From assembly GCA_016868895.1 (NCBI GenBank), contig VGFK01000003.1:306733-370732 (forward strand): a DNA stretch of 64,000 nucleotides, in the 5' to 3' direction. Below the pieces are notes generated by a model that was given only the letters and a program-made list of their open reading frames with translations, was not told the origin of the DNA and did not search any database. Shown here piece after piece: positions 1 through 7,327 of the stretch. Positions within the stretch are counted from its first letter, which is position 1. Each line of letters starts with the position of its first letter. The translations under genes and the position numbers were made by a program. The stretch comes from Bacteroidota bacterium. GTDB taxonomy: Bacteria > Bacteroidota > Bacteroidia > Chitinophagales > Chitinophagaceae.

Positions 1-317
1 AGCCATTTGGGATTTTTTTTAAATGCTTTCCAGTCGATGCGATCCAGTATTCTGCTGCTCCCGTATCCACCGCGTGCACAAAGGATGGCCTGTACGTTGG
101 GATCGTCTAAAAATTGTTGCATGTCGTGGAGTCGTTCTTCGTCGGTGCCTGAAAAGTAGGTAGATGACCGACCGCCGACAGTACGACCGACTTTGACTGC
201 ATAGCCCATCGACTTCAAATGCTTCACACATGCATTGGTTTTTTCTCGTGGCATATATCCTGCGGGACATACCAATGCGATTGTAGCTCCAGGTTGAAGG
301 TAAGCAGGGCGTTTCAT
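1..317 (-). CDS. LD-carboxypeptidase (peptidase S66, LdcA/MccF type), N-terminal part
   Basis: Only the first 105 codons are in the window; the gene runs off the left edge. The family cuts the L,D bond of murein tetrapeptides, or amide bonds of microcin-like compounds. Read on the minus strand from the ATG at 317, the protein begins MKRPAYLQPGATIALVCPAG, the usual start of S66 enzymes, and has ARGGYGSSRILD at about residues 88-99, matching the conserved RGGYGS segment. The catalytic Ser/Glu/His lie outside the window. A near-consensus -7 box sits 4 nt before the ATG. It is divergent from metG. Confidence 0.85.
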   Translation of the reverse strand, partial: MKRPAYLQPGATIALVCPAGYMPREKTNACVKHLKSMGYAVKVGRTVGGRSSTYFSGTDEERLHDMQQFLDDPNVQAILCARGGYGSSRILDRIDWKAFKKNPKW

Positions 318-321
318 GCCC

Positions 322-329
322 TAAATTTA
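322..329 (-). promoter_or_regulatory. Putative -7 box of the LD-carboxypeptidase gene (TAAATTTA)
   Basis: Read on the minus strand, TAAATTTA matches the Bacteroidota -7 consensus TAnnTTTG at all but the last position. It is followed by GGGC and then the ATG, so the transcript would start at or next to the start codon. No clear -33 TTG was found. Confidence 0.4.
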
Positions 330-375
330 ATCGCTTCGAACTGAAAATGGCAGAAATCCATTACCTGTAATTGGC

Positions 376-383
376 TATTTTTG
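376..383 (+). promoter_or_regulatory. -7 promoter box of metG (TATTTTTG)
   Basis: TATTTTTG is an exact TAnnTTTG match ending 14 nt before the metG ATG at 398. It overlaps the in-frame TTG at 371, which argues that the TTG is not the start. No convincing -33 TTG at about 19 nt. Confidence 0.6.
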
Positions 384-397
384 CGCCTGAATCGATT

Positions 398-2512
398 ATG
401 TCTGCTCATCCCAAACGATACCTGGTTACTTCTGCGCTTCCCTATGCCAACGGACTGAAACACATTGGTCATCTGGCAGGAGCGTATGTTCCAGCGGACA
501 TCTACGTTCGATACCTGCGTGCACAAAAACGTGATGTTGTTTTTGTGTGTGGAAGCGATGAGCACGGCACGGCCATTCCCATTCAGGCGATGAAGGAGGG
601 AACCACTGCGCAGGCAATCATTGACAAGTACCATCAGGCGATGAAAGAGGATTTTCAAGATCTCCACATCAGCTTTGATGTTTATCACCGGACTTCCGAT
701 CCTTTGCACCACGAAACCTCTCAGGAGTTTTTTACGTATTTGCATCAGCGAGGTCAATTGGAGACCAAAGAAACCGAACAGTATTATGACGAAAGCAGTC
801 GCACGTTTTTAGCCGATCGTTATATCAAAGGCACTTGTCCCCATTGTAAAAGTGATCGCGCATTTGGAGATCAGTGCGAATCATGCGGAACAGCGCTGAG
901 TCCCGATGAACTCATCAACCCGGTCAGCACGATCAGCGGTGCAGCACCTTTTAAGAAAAAAACAACCCATTGGTATTTGCCACTGGCTCAACATGAATCT
1001 TTTTTAAGGGAATGGATCCTCAACGAGCACCGCCAAGATTGGCGCGCTACAGTTGTGGGCCAGTGCAAAAGCTGGATAGAAGGGGGGTTGCAATCACGTG
1101 CGGTTACACGCGATCTGGATTGGGGTGTAAAAGTGCCATTGCAAGAAGCAGACGGCAAAGTGCTGTATGTTTGGTTTGATGCTCCGATTGGATACATCTC
1201 TGCCACGCGTCAATGGGCCCAGGATACCGGAAAGGACTGGAAGCCCTACTGGTACGATAACGATACTCAACTGGTGCATTTTATCGGCAAGGATAATATT
1301 GTATTCCACTGCATCATTTTTCCGGTCATGCTCAAATTGCACGGCAATATTCTTCCGGTCAATGTTCCCGCAAATGAATTCCTCAATCTGGAAGGCGATA
1401 AAATGAGTACCAGCCGAAACTGGAAACTCGATATGCGCGACTACATCACGGATTTTGTCAAGAAAGAAAATGGGGGAGACCAGTGCGTGGATATGCTGCG
1501 GTATTATTTGACCCAAATTGCGCCCGAGACCAAGGACAGTGAATTTACCTGGAAAGGATTTCAGGATGCAGTGAACAATGAACTCGTATCGATTTTTGGA
1601 AATTATGTCAACCGCACTTTTGTGCTCATGCATAAACTTTGCCAAGGGAAAGTGCCTACGTTTCATGAAGATAAATCCGATGCGCTGGATGCTGCCCTCG
1701 TAAATGATATCCAGTTGGCCAAAGAAAGAATTACTGCATGCCTGGAACAATACCGCTTCCGGGAAGGATTATTTGAGGTGATCGATCTGGCACGAAAGGG
1801 AAATAAATACATGCAAGAAAAAGAACCCTGGATTGTGGCTAAAAAAGTTGCAGCGCAACCGGATCAACAGGGACTGATTGATAATTGCTTGCACCATTGT
1901 CTACAGCTTACTGCCAATCTCGCGATACTGGCTCAGCCTTTTCTGCCCGGTACATCAAAGAAGATGTGCCACATGATGAAAGTAGTGGATCGGATCCTTG
2001 ATTGGGAACATGCTGGAAGCATGAAGTTGCTCAGTGTTGGATACAGCCTTCGTGAACCGCAGTTGTTGTTCCGGAAAATTGAAGACGCTGAAATAACAGC
2101 ACAAATCACCAAACTCAAACACGCATTCATGAATGATGCTTCATCCTTGCCAGTGTCAAACGAGCCTGGACATCTTCCCTTGAAACCCGAGATCGGAATC
2201 GATGATTTTTCAAAGATTGACTTGCGAACGGGAATCGTGTTAGCAGCGCAGAAGGTCCCGAAGGCCGACAAACTGCTTCAACTGGAAGTCGACCTCGGCT
2301 TTGAAAAGCGAACCATTTTATCCGGCATTGCCCTTCATTTTCAGCCAGAAGAAGTGGTAGGAAAGCAAGTGGTGGTGGTGACTAATTTGGCGCCCCGGAA
2401 AATGAGGGGAATCGACAGTCAGGGCATGATCCTTATGGCCGAAGATGCTTCCGGAAAGCTCCATTTTGTGCAGCCCTCCTCCATGATCAATGGAGGGAGC
2501 ACGGTTTCTTGA
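398..2512 (+). CDS. metG: Methionyl-tRNA synthetase with C-terminal tRNA-binding domain
   Basis: Charges tRNA-Met with methionine in the cytoplasm (class I synthetase, 704 aa). HIGH is seen at residues 22-25 and KMSTS near residue 335. A zinc knuckle with two CxxC pairs (CPHC, CESC) lies near residues 147-165. The last ~100 residues hold an EMAP-II/Trbp111-like tRNA-binding domain (IDLRTGIVLAAQKVPKADKL), giving the long MetG form that dimerises through this domain. The ATG at 398 is preferred over the upstream TTG at 371 because the TTG is just 5' of, and its reading runs through, the -7 box. Single-gene unit followed by a beta-oxidation gene. Confidence 0.97.
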   Translation: MSAHPKRYLVTSALPYANGLKHIGHLAGAYVPADIYVRYLRAQKRDVVFVCGSDEHGTAIPIQAMKEGTTAQAIIDKYHQAMKEDFQDLHISFDVYHRTSDPLHHETSQEFFTYLHQRGQLETKETEQYYDESSRTFLADRYIKGTCPHCKSDRAFGDQCESCGTALSPDELINPVSTISGAAPFKKKTTHWYLPLAQHESFLREWILNEHRQDWRATVVGQCKSWIEGGLQSRAVTRDLDWGVKVPLQEADGKVLYVWFDAPIGYISATRQWAQDTGKDWKPYWYDNDTQLVHFIGKDNIVFHCIIFPVMLKLHGNILPVNVPANEFLNLEGDKMSTSRNWKLDMRDYITDFVKKENGGDQCVDMLRYYLTQIAPETKDSEFTWKGFQDAVNNELVSIFGNYVNRTFVLMHKLCQGKVPTFHEDKSDALDAALVNDIQLAKERITACLEQYRFREGLFEVIDLARKGNKYMQEKEPWIVAKKVAAQPDQQGLIDNCLHHCLQLTANLAILAQPFLPGTSKKMCHMMKVVDRILDWEHAGSMKLLSVGYSLREPQLLFRKIEDAEITAQITKLKHAFMNDASSLPVSNEPGHLPLKPEIGIDDFSKIDLRTGIVLAAQKVPKADKLLQLEVDLGFEKRTILSGIALHFQPEEVVGKQVVVVTNLAPRKMRGIDSQGMILMAEDASGKLHFVQPSSMINGGSTVS

Positions 2513-2560
2513 TTTCTCGGGTAGCTTCACTAACTTACGGATCTCAAAACCTGTGGCCAT

Positions 2561-4945
2561 ATGAAACCTCAAATCAGGAAAGTAGCTGTATTGGGTAGCG
2601 GAGTCATGGGATCCCGAATTGCCTGTCACTTTGCCGGCATTGGAATCCCAGTTCTCTTATTGGACATTGTAACTCCAGATGCAAAAGACAGCAGCGTCAC
2701 CGAGCGGAATAGATTGGTCAATACTGCCTTGCAGAACGCAGTCAAGTCCAATCCCTCTCCTGTGTATACCCGCGATGTTGTCAAGAAGATCACTACCGGA
2801 AATTTTGACGATGATTTACAAAAAATCAATACCTGTGACTGGGTCATTGAGGTGGTGGTAGAGCGACTCGACATCAAAAAGCAACTATACGATAAAGTAG
2901 AACTTCATCGTAAGCCTGGAACGCTCATCACTTCCAATACTTCCGGTATTCCCATACACATGATGGCCGAAGGCCGAAGTGAAGATTTTCAACACCATTT
3001 TTGCGGCACACATTTCTTTAATCCTCCCCGTTATTTGCGCTTATTGGAAATCATTCCTACTCCAAAGACCCAGCAATGGGTGGTTGATTTTCTGATGCAA
3101 TACGGTGACTTGTATTTGGGAAAAACGACTGTATTGTGCAAGGATACTCCAGGATTCATAGCCAACCGGCTGGGTATTTATGGTGTGATGTCGCTTTTCG
3201 ATACCATCGAAAAATTAGGATTGACCATTGATGAAGTGGATGCGCTTGCTGGACCGATTATTGGTCGACCCAAATCCGCTGTCTTTCGTACAGCCGATGT
3301 AGTTGGAATCGATACCCTGATCCATGTGGCAAATGGGCTGTATGAAAATTGCCCTAATGACGAAGCGCGGGAAAGTTTCATATTGCCGGCATGGTTGGAA
3401 AAACTGGGAGAAAACAAATGGTTAGGCGATAAGACTGGACAGGGATTCTTCAAAAAAACCAAGAATGCTGCAGGGGAAAAAGAAATTCTGACCCTCGACC
3501 TCAAAACGATGGAATACGGTCCACGCAAAAAAGCCAAGTTTGCAGCGTTGGATGCCGCCAAACCCATCGATGATTTGCATACCCGATTAAAAATGTTGAT
3601 GGCGGCTCCGGATACGGTCGGAGAATTTTACAAGGCGTTTCATTATCATCTGTTTGCCTATATCGCTAACCGCGTTCCTGAAATTTCAGATCATCTCTAT
3701 AGCATTGATGATGCCATGATGACCGGTTGGGGATGGGAAATTGGAGCATTTGAATCGTGGGATTTATTTGGAGTCGAAAAATGCCTGCAGGAAATGCGAA
3801 AAGCAGGTCACCAGGTGGCTCCTTGGGTTGATGAAATGCTGGCAAAAGGGATCAAAACATTTTTCACCATAAAAGACGGCAAGCGATACGCCTATTCCCC
3901 CGTTACCAAGGAGCTGCAATCCGTATACGCAAAAGGTCAGGAGCACGCATTCATCGTCATGAAAAACTTTTCCAGCCAAACAGTCTGGAAAAACAGTGCG
4001 TGCCGAACCTATCACCTTGAGGATGATGTATTGGGATTGGAATGGTACACCAAAATGGGCAGCATAGGCGGTGAAGTGCTGGAAGGAATCCAAAAAAGCA
4101 TTGGTCTGGCTGAAGAGAAGTACAAGGGACTGGTCATCGCCAATGAAGGCAATAATTTCTCTGCCGGTGCCAACGTCGGCATGATCTTTATGCTTGCCAT
4201 TGAGCAGGAATACGATGAGATGGATATGGCTATTCGCATGTTCCAAAACAGCATCATGCGGGCACGGTACTCTGCTGTCCCGGTGGTAGTAGCGCCGCAT
4301 GCATTATCGTTGGGTGGTGCCTGCGAATTAAGTCTTCATGCCGACAAAGTATGCGCTGCTGCTGAAACCTATATCGGTCTGGTCGAATTGGGAATTGGCG
4401 TAATACCAGGAGGCGGTGGTACAAAAGAGTTTGTCTTGAGAGCTGCTGATGAAATGCACGAAGATGAGCCGGAGACGATTACATTGAAAAATCGTTTCAT
4501 TTCCATTGCAACCGCTAAGGTTGCTACATCTGCACATGAGGCGTATGCACTTGGCATTTTGCGAAAAGGCCGTGATGAAATCATCATGAATCAAAGCCGA
4601 CGAATCAGTGAAGCCAAGCGCTCTGTCATCGAACTTTACGACAGCGGATATGTGATGCCGCAGCAACGATCGGATATCAAAGTACTGGGCCGCACCGGAT
4701 TGGGAGCGCTTTATGCCGGCATTCATGTGATGAAAGAAGGCGGTTATGCTACTGAACATGATGCCTTGGTTGCGAAGAAACTGGCCTATGTAATGTGTGG
4801 CGGTGATTTGAGTGAACCGACGCTGGTTACTGAACAATATTTGCTGGATTTGGAACGTGAAGCTTTTTTAAGCCTTTGTGGTGAGAAGAAAACATTAGAG
4901 CGTATCCAATCTGTTTTAAAGAGTGGTCGACCAATAAGAAACTAA
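2561..4945 (+). CDS. Bifunctional 3-hydroxyacyl-CoA dehydrogenase / enoyl-CoA hydratase (FadN-like)
   Basis: Carries out the hydration and NAD-dependent dehydrogenation steps of fatty-acid beta-oxidation (794 aa). Dehydrogenase first: a Rossmann GxGxxG at residues 12-17 (VLGSGVMGS), then SNTSGIPI and THFFNPPRYLRLLEIIP with the catalytic-His region. Hydratase/crotonase last: NNFSAGANVGMIF and SLGGACELSLHADKV, with a glycine-rich GVIPGGGGTKEF. This order, dehydrogenase before hydratase, is that of Bacillus FadN and unlike E. coli FadB. No thiolase (fadA) or acyl-CoA dehydrogenase adjoins it, so a partner thiolase must lie elsewhere. The assignment to the family is firm; substrate chain length cannot be read. 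Confidence 0.9.
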   Translation: MKPQIRKVAVLGSGVMGSRIACHFAGIGIPVLLLDIVTPDAKDSSVTERNRLVNTALQNAVKSNPSPVYTRDVVKKITTGNFDDDLQKINTCDWVIEVVVERLDIKKQLYDKVELHRKPGTLITSNTSGIPIHMMAEGRSEDFQHHFCGTHFFNPPRYLRLLEIIPTPKTQQWVVDFLMQYGDLYLGKTTVLCKDTPGFIANRLGIYGVMSLFDTIEKLGLTIDEVDALAGPIIGRPKSAVFRTADVVGIDTLIHVANGLYENCPNDEARESFILPAWLEKLGENKWLGDKTGQGFFKKTKNAAGEKEILTLDLKTMEYGPRKKAKFAALDAAKPIDDLHTRLKMLMAAPDTVGEFYKAFHYHLFAYIANRVPEISDHLYSIDDAMMTGWGWEIGAFESWDLFGVEKCLQEMRKAGHQVAPWVDEMLAKGIKTFFTIKDGKRYAYSPVTKELQSVYAKGQEHAFIVMKNFSSQTVWKNSACRTYHLEDDVLGLEWYTKMGSIGGEVLEGIQKSIGLAEEKYKGLVIANEGNNFSAGANVGMIFMLAIEQEYDEMDMAIRMFQNSIMRARYSAVPVVVAPHALSLGGACELSLHADKVCAAAETYIGLVELGIGVIPGGGGTKEFVLRAADEMHEDEPETITLKNRFISIATAKVATSAHEAYALGILRKGRDEIIMNQSRRISEAKRSVIELYDSGYVMPQQRSDIKVLGRTGLGALYAGIHVMKEGGYATEHDALVAKKLAYVMCGGDLSEPTLVTEQYLLDLEREAFLSLCGEKKTLERIQSVLKSGRPIRN

Positions 4946-4968
4946 TTTTAGTGATTCATTAGGAGTAG

Positions 4969-5018
4969 TTTTTACAAATGGTAAATTGAATCATCAAATT
5001 AGATTTACCTTGTAAAAA
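4969..5018. promoter_or_regulatory. Near-perfect inverted repeat before the ABC transporter operon
   Basis: Left arm 4969-4986 and right arm 5003-5018 are complementary over 16 bp (TTTTTACAA..GGTAAAT against ATTTACCTTGTAAAAA), with a 2-nt bulge (AT) in the left arm and a 16-nt spacer. The right arm contains TACCTTG, close to a -7 box, and ends 7 nt before the ATG at 5026. No T-run follows on the plus strand, so an operator or 5'-UTR hairpin fits better than a terminator. Confidence 0.45.
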
Positions 5019-5025
5019 AACCGCT

Positions 5026-5916
5026 ATGTCTGTCCTACAGATTCATAATTTGTCTAAATCTTACGGAAAGATTAAGGCATTAAGTGATGTTTCGTTTGAT
5101 GTTCCCAAGGGAGCTGTATTTGGACTACTTGGCCCCAATGGAAGTGGTAAAACTACTCTGTTAAGTATCATCTTAGACATTTTGGGTGCAGATGCAGGAA
5201 GTTTTGCATGGTTTGGAGAGCCTTCTACATTTGTACATAGACAACGTATAGGCTCACTCCTTGAGACCCCCAACTTTTATCATTATTTATCAGCAGTTCA
5301 AAATCTTCGTATTACCCAATCGATCAGTGGTAGAGGAGATGATGCGGCGATTGATGAAGTATTGAAGACAGTCAAGCTTTATGATAGAAGAAATTCAAAG
5401 TTTAGTACCTATAGCTTGGGCATGAAACAACGTTTAGCCATTGCTGCAGCCTTATTGGGAAATCCAGAAATTCTATTGTTGGATGAGCCAACAAACGGAC
5501 TTGATCCTGTCGGCATAGCTGAAATCAGAGAATTGATCAAATCGCTGGCTGCAGCTGGGCATACCATTATCATGGCTAGTCATTTATTGGATGAGGTTGA
5601 AAAAGTTTGTGATCATGTCGCTATTTTAAAATATGGAAAGTTGATTGCCTCTGGTTCTGTTGCTTCAGTTCTTGCTGATGAAGATTGTTATTTGATTAAT
5701 GCACACAACAAAGAAAGATTAATTGAGCTCATACATCAAATACCGGGAGTAAGCAAGGTAATAGAAACACAAGAAGGGGTAGAGTGTTACATTAAAGATG
5801 GACAACTAAGTGCCGAAAGTATCAATCAATATTGTTTTCAGCATGATCTTACATTGAATCAATTATCGGCTAAGAGAAAACGACTAGAAGAAAAATTCTT
5901 CGAACTCACCAATTAA
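5026..5916 (+). CDS. ABC transporter ATP-binding protein
   Basis: ATPase subunit of an ABC-2 type exporter (296 aa). Walker A GPNGSGKTT is at residues 36-44, the signature is YSLGMKQRLAIA, Walker B/D-loop is ILLLDEPTNGLDPVG and the switch His is in MASHLLDEVEKV. The C-terminal ~80 residues form the extra domain common in CcmA/YtrE-like ATPases. It is followed by its permease and an exported protein, in the order ATPase-permease-small exported protein. The block is clearly more AT-rich than the flanking genes. Substrate unknown. Confidence 0.92.
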   Translation: MSVLQIHNLSKSYGKIKALSDVSFDVPKGAVFGLLGPNGSGKTTLLSIILDILGADAGSFAWFGEPSTFVHRQRIGSLLETPNFYHYLSAVQNLRITQSISGRGDDAAIDEVLKTVKLYDRRNSKFSTYSLGMKQRLAIAAALLGNPEILLLDEPTNGLDPVGIAEIRELIKSLAAAGHTIIMASHLLDEVEKVCDHVAILKYGKLIASGSVASVLADEDCYLINAHNKERLIELIHQIPGVSKVIETQEGVECYIKDGQLSAESINQYCFQHDLTLNQLSAKRKRLEEKFFELTN

Positions 5917-5937
5917 TATTAAACATAAACGTTGCTC

Positions 5938-6774
5938 ATGTTTCTACATATAATTAAAACCGAGTGGTTAAAATTAAAAAACTACCTGGCCTTTTGGTTG
6001 CTACTATTGGCAACAGCAATTTCATATCCAGGAATCAATGCCATTGTATATTTCGGATACGATGAAACCACAAAACCTAAAAATCAGAGTGGTCAGTTGC
6101 TCAAGATGCTTTTAGGAAATCCATTTCATTTCCCAGAAGTTTACCATACAACTGCATTTCTAAGTTCCTTTTTTACTTTTATTCCAGCAATTGTGGTGAT
6201 CATGTTGATTACTAATGAATATCAATTTATAACGCACCGTCAAAATATTATCGACGGATGGCAAAAACCCACATTTATCTGGGGAAAGTTCATCAGTGTT
6301 TTACTAATTGCTATAATGGTATCGTTATTTTTCTTTGCTGTAGCTACAGTAATTGGATTCATAGCAACACCTGATGTAACCAAAGTGGAATTATTTGCAA
6401 AAGGGAAATATATTGGCTTGTTCTTTTTACAAATATTTACGCAGTTATCTTTTGCGTTTCTGCTAGGATTATTAGTCCGAAAGGCATTTATCGCTTATGG
6501 GCTTTTTATTTTTTATGGCATGATTGTAGAAAATATTGCGGGGGCATTTTTTAAATTAAAAACAGCAAAATTTGGCGGGGTTGATTATGGACAGTTTTTG
6601 CCATTTGAAATTTCAGACCGATTAATACCAATTCCTCCATTTATTGGAAGATTTAATGAAGCAGAATATAAAATTGCGTTATCAGCTGTAGATAAACACA
6701 TTATTTATTCATTGGTGTTTTTGGTATTTACATGGGTACTTTCATTTTATATTTTTAAAAAACGAGATCTCTAA
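5938..6774 (+). CDS. ABC-2 type transporter permease
   Basis: Membrane partner of the preceding ATPase (278 aa). About six hydrophobic spans are visible, the first at residues ~18-40 (YLAFWLLLLATAISYPGI) and the last near the C-terminus (IYSLVFLVFTWVLSFYIF). The start is taken as the ATG at 5938; an in-frame TTG lies 6 nt upstream. The stop codon overlaps the next ATG by one base (TAATG), so translation is probably coupled. Substrate not evident. Confidence 0.85.
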   Translation: MFLHIIKTEWLKLKNYLAFWLLLLATAISYPGINAIVYFGYDETTKPKNQSGQLLKMLLGNPFHFPEVYHTTAFLSSFFTFIPAIVVIMLITNEYQFITHRQNIIDGWQKPTFIWGKFISVLLIAIMVSLFFFAVATVIGFIATPDVTKVELFAKGKYIGLFFLQIFTQLSFAFLLGLLVRKAFIAYGLFIFYGMIVENIAGAFFKLKTAKFGGVDYGQFLPFEISDRLIPIPPFIGRFNEAEYKIALSAVDKHIIYSLVFLVFTWVLSFYIFKKRDL

Positions 6775-7292
6775 TGAAATTTTATACGACTATTTTTATT
6801 GGAATTTTTCTGTTACTGAGTAGTGTGGCAAGTGGACAGCATGTGACTACTATCAAAGCAGCAGCTATAGAAATGGGAAATGCTTTAGCGCAAAAGAACA
6901 GTAAGAAATTTATCGATTACCAGCATCCTGTGATGATTGAACTTGCAGGCGGAGAAGATCAACTTAGGACCATTTCTGATTCTGCTCTTAAAGTATTTGA
7001 GCAATTGGGTGGTCGCGTTTCAAAAATTAATTACGGTAATCCCAGTGAAGTAGTGAGCCATAAAAAAGTACTGCAATCAGTCATACCGCAAACCCTTACA
7101 TTGACTTCTTTCATAGCAGATATCGAGATTGCAACCAGTTTAATTGCCATTTCAGAAGATGGGGGTAAAAATTGGCGTTTTATTGATACTAATTTATTCA
7201 GTGTTAAAGAAATAAAGTCTGTAATGCCTGAATTGAGTCCGGCTTTGGTTATCCCAAAATCTACCCCTCCCAAGATTACAATAAAGCAGTAA
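6774..7292 (+). CDS. Exported protein of unknown function
   Basis: A 172-aa protein not recognised beyond its export signal. MKFYTTIFIGIFLLLSSVASGQ looks like a Sec signal peptide cleaved after SG. The mature part has a helical first half (IEMGNALAQKNSKKFIDYQHP) and a second half of beta strands with ISEDGGKNWRFID, an Asp-box-like segment. It shares one base with the end of the permease gene, so it belongs to the ABC operon and may act in the envelope with the exporter (inference). Confidence 0.7.
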   Translation: MKFYTTIFIGIFLLLSSVASGQHVTTIKAAAIEMGNALAQKNSKKFIDYQHPVMIELAGGEDQLRTISDSALKVFEQLGGRVSKINYGNPSEVVSHKKVLQSVIPQTLTLTSFIADIEIATSLIAISEDGGKNWRFIDTNLFSVKEIKSVMPELSPALVIPKSTPPKITIKQ

Positions 7293-7302
7293 TTTTCTTA
7301 TC

Positions 7303-7326
7303 TTGTAGTATCTCAAAAAACTACAA
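7303..7326. promoter_or_regulatory. Small hairpin just before the VPS10-type gene
   Basis: TTGTAGT (7303-7309) and ACTACAA (7320-7326) pair perfectly around a 10-nt A-rich loop; the ATG follows one base later. TATCTTG at 7299-7305 resembles a -7 box one T short and overlaps the left arm. It could be an operator or a 5'-UTR hairpin covering the start. Confidence 0.3.
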
Positions 7327-7327
7327 C

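Noticed and set aside
371..397. Extended metG start at the TTG
   Set aside because: The extension runs through a perfect -7 box; the ATG at 398 gives the family N-terminus.
1094..1750. Minus-strand open frame of 218 codons opposite metG
   Set aside because: Shadow of a conserved synthetase gene, without domain or promoter signals.
4969..5018. Inverted repeat as a terminator of the beta-oxidation gene
   Set aside because: No T-run follows on the plus strand, the arms are AT-rich and the element touches the next start codon.
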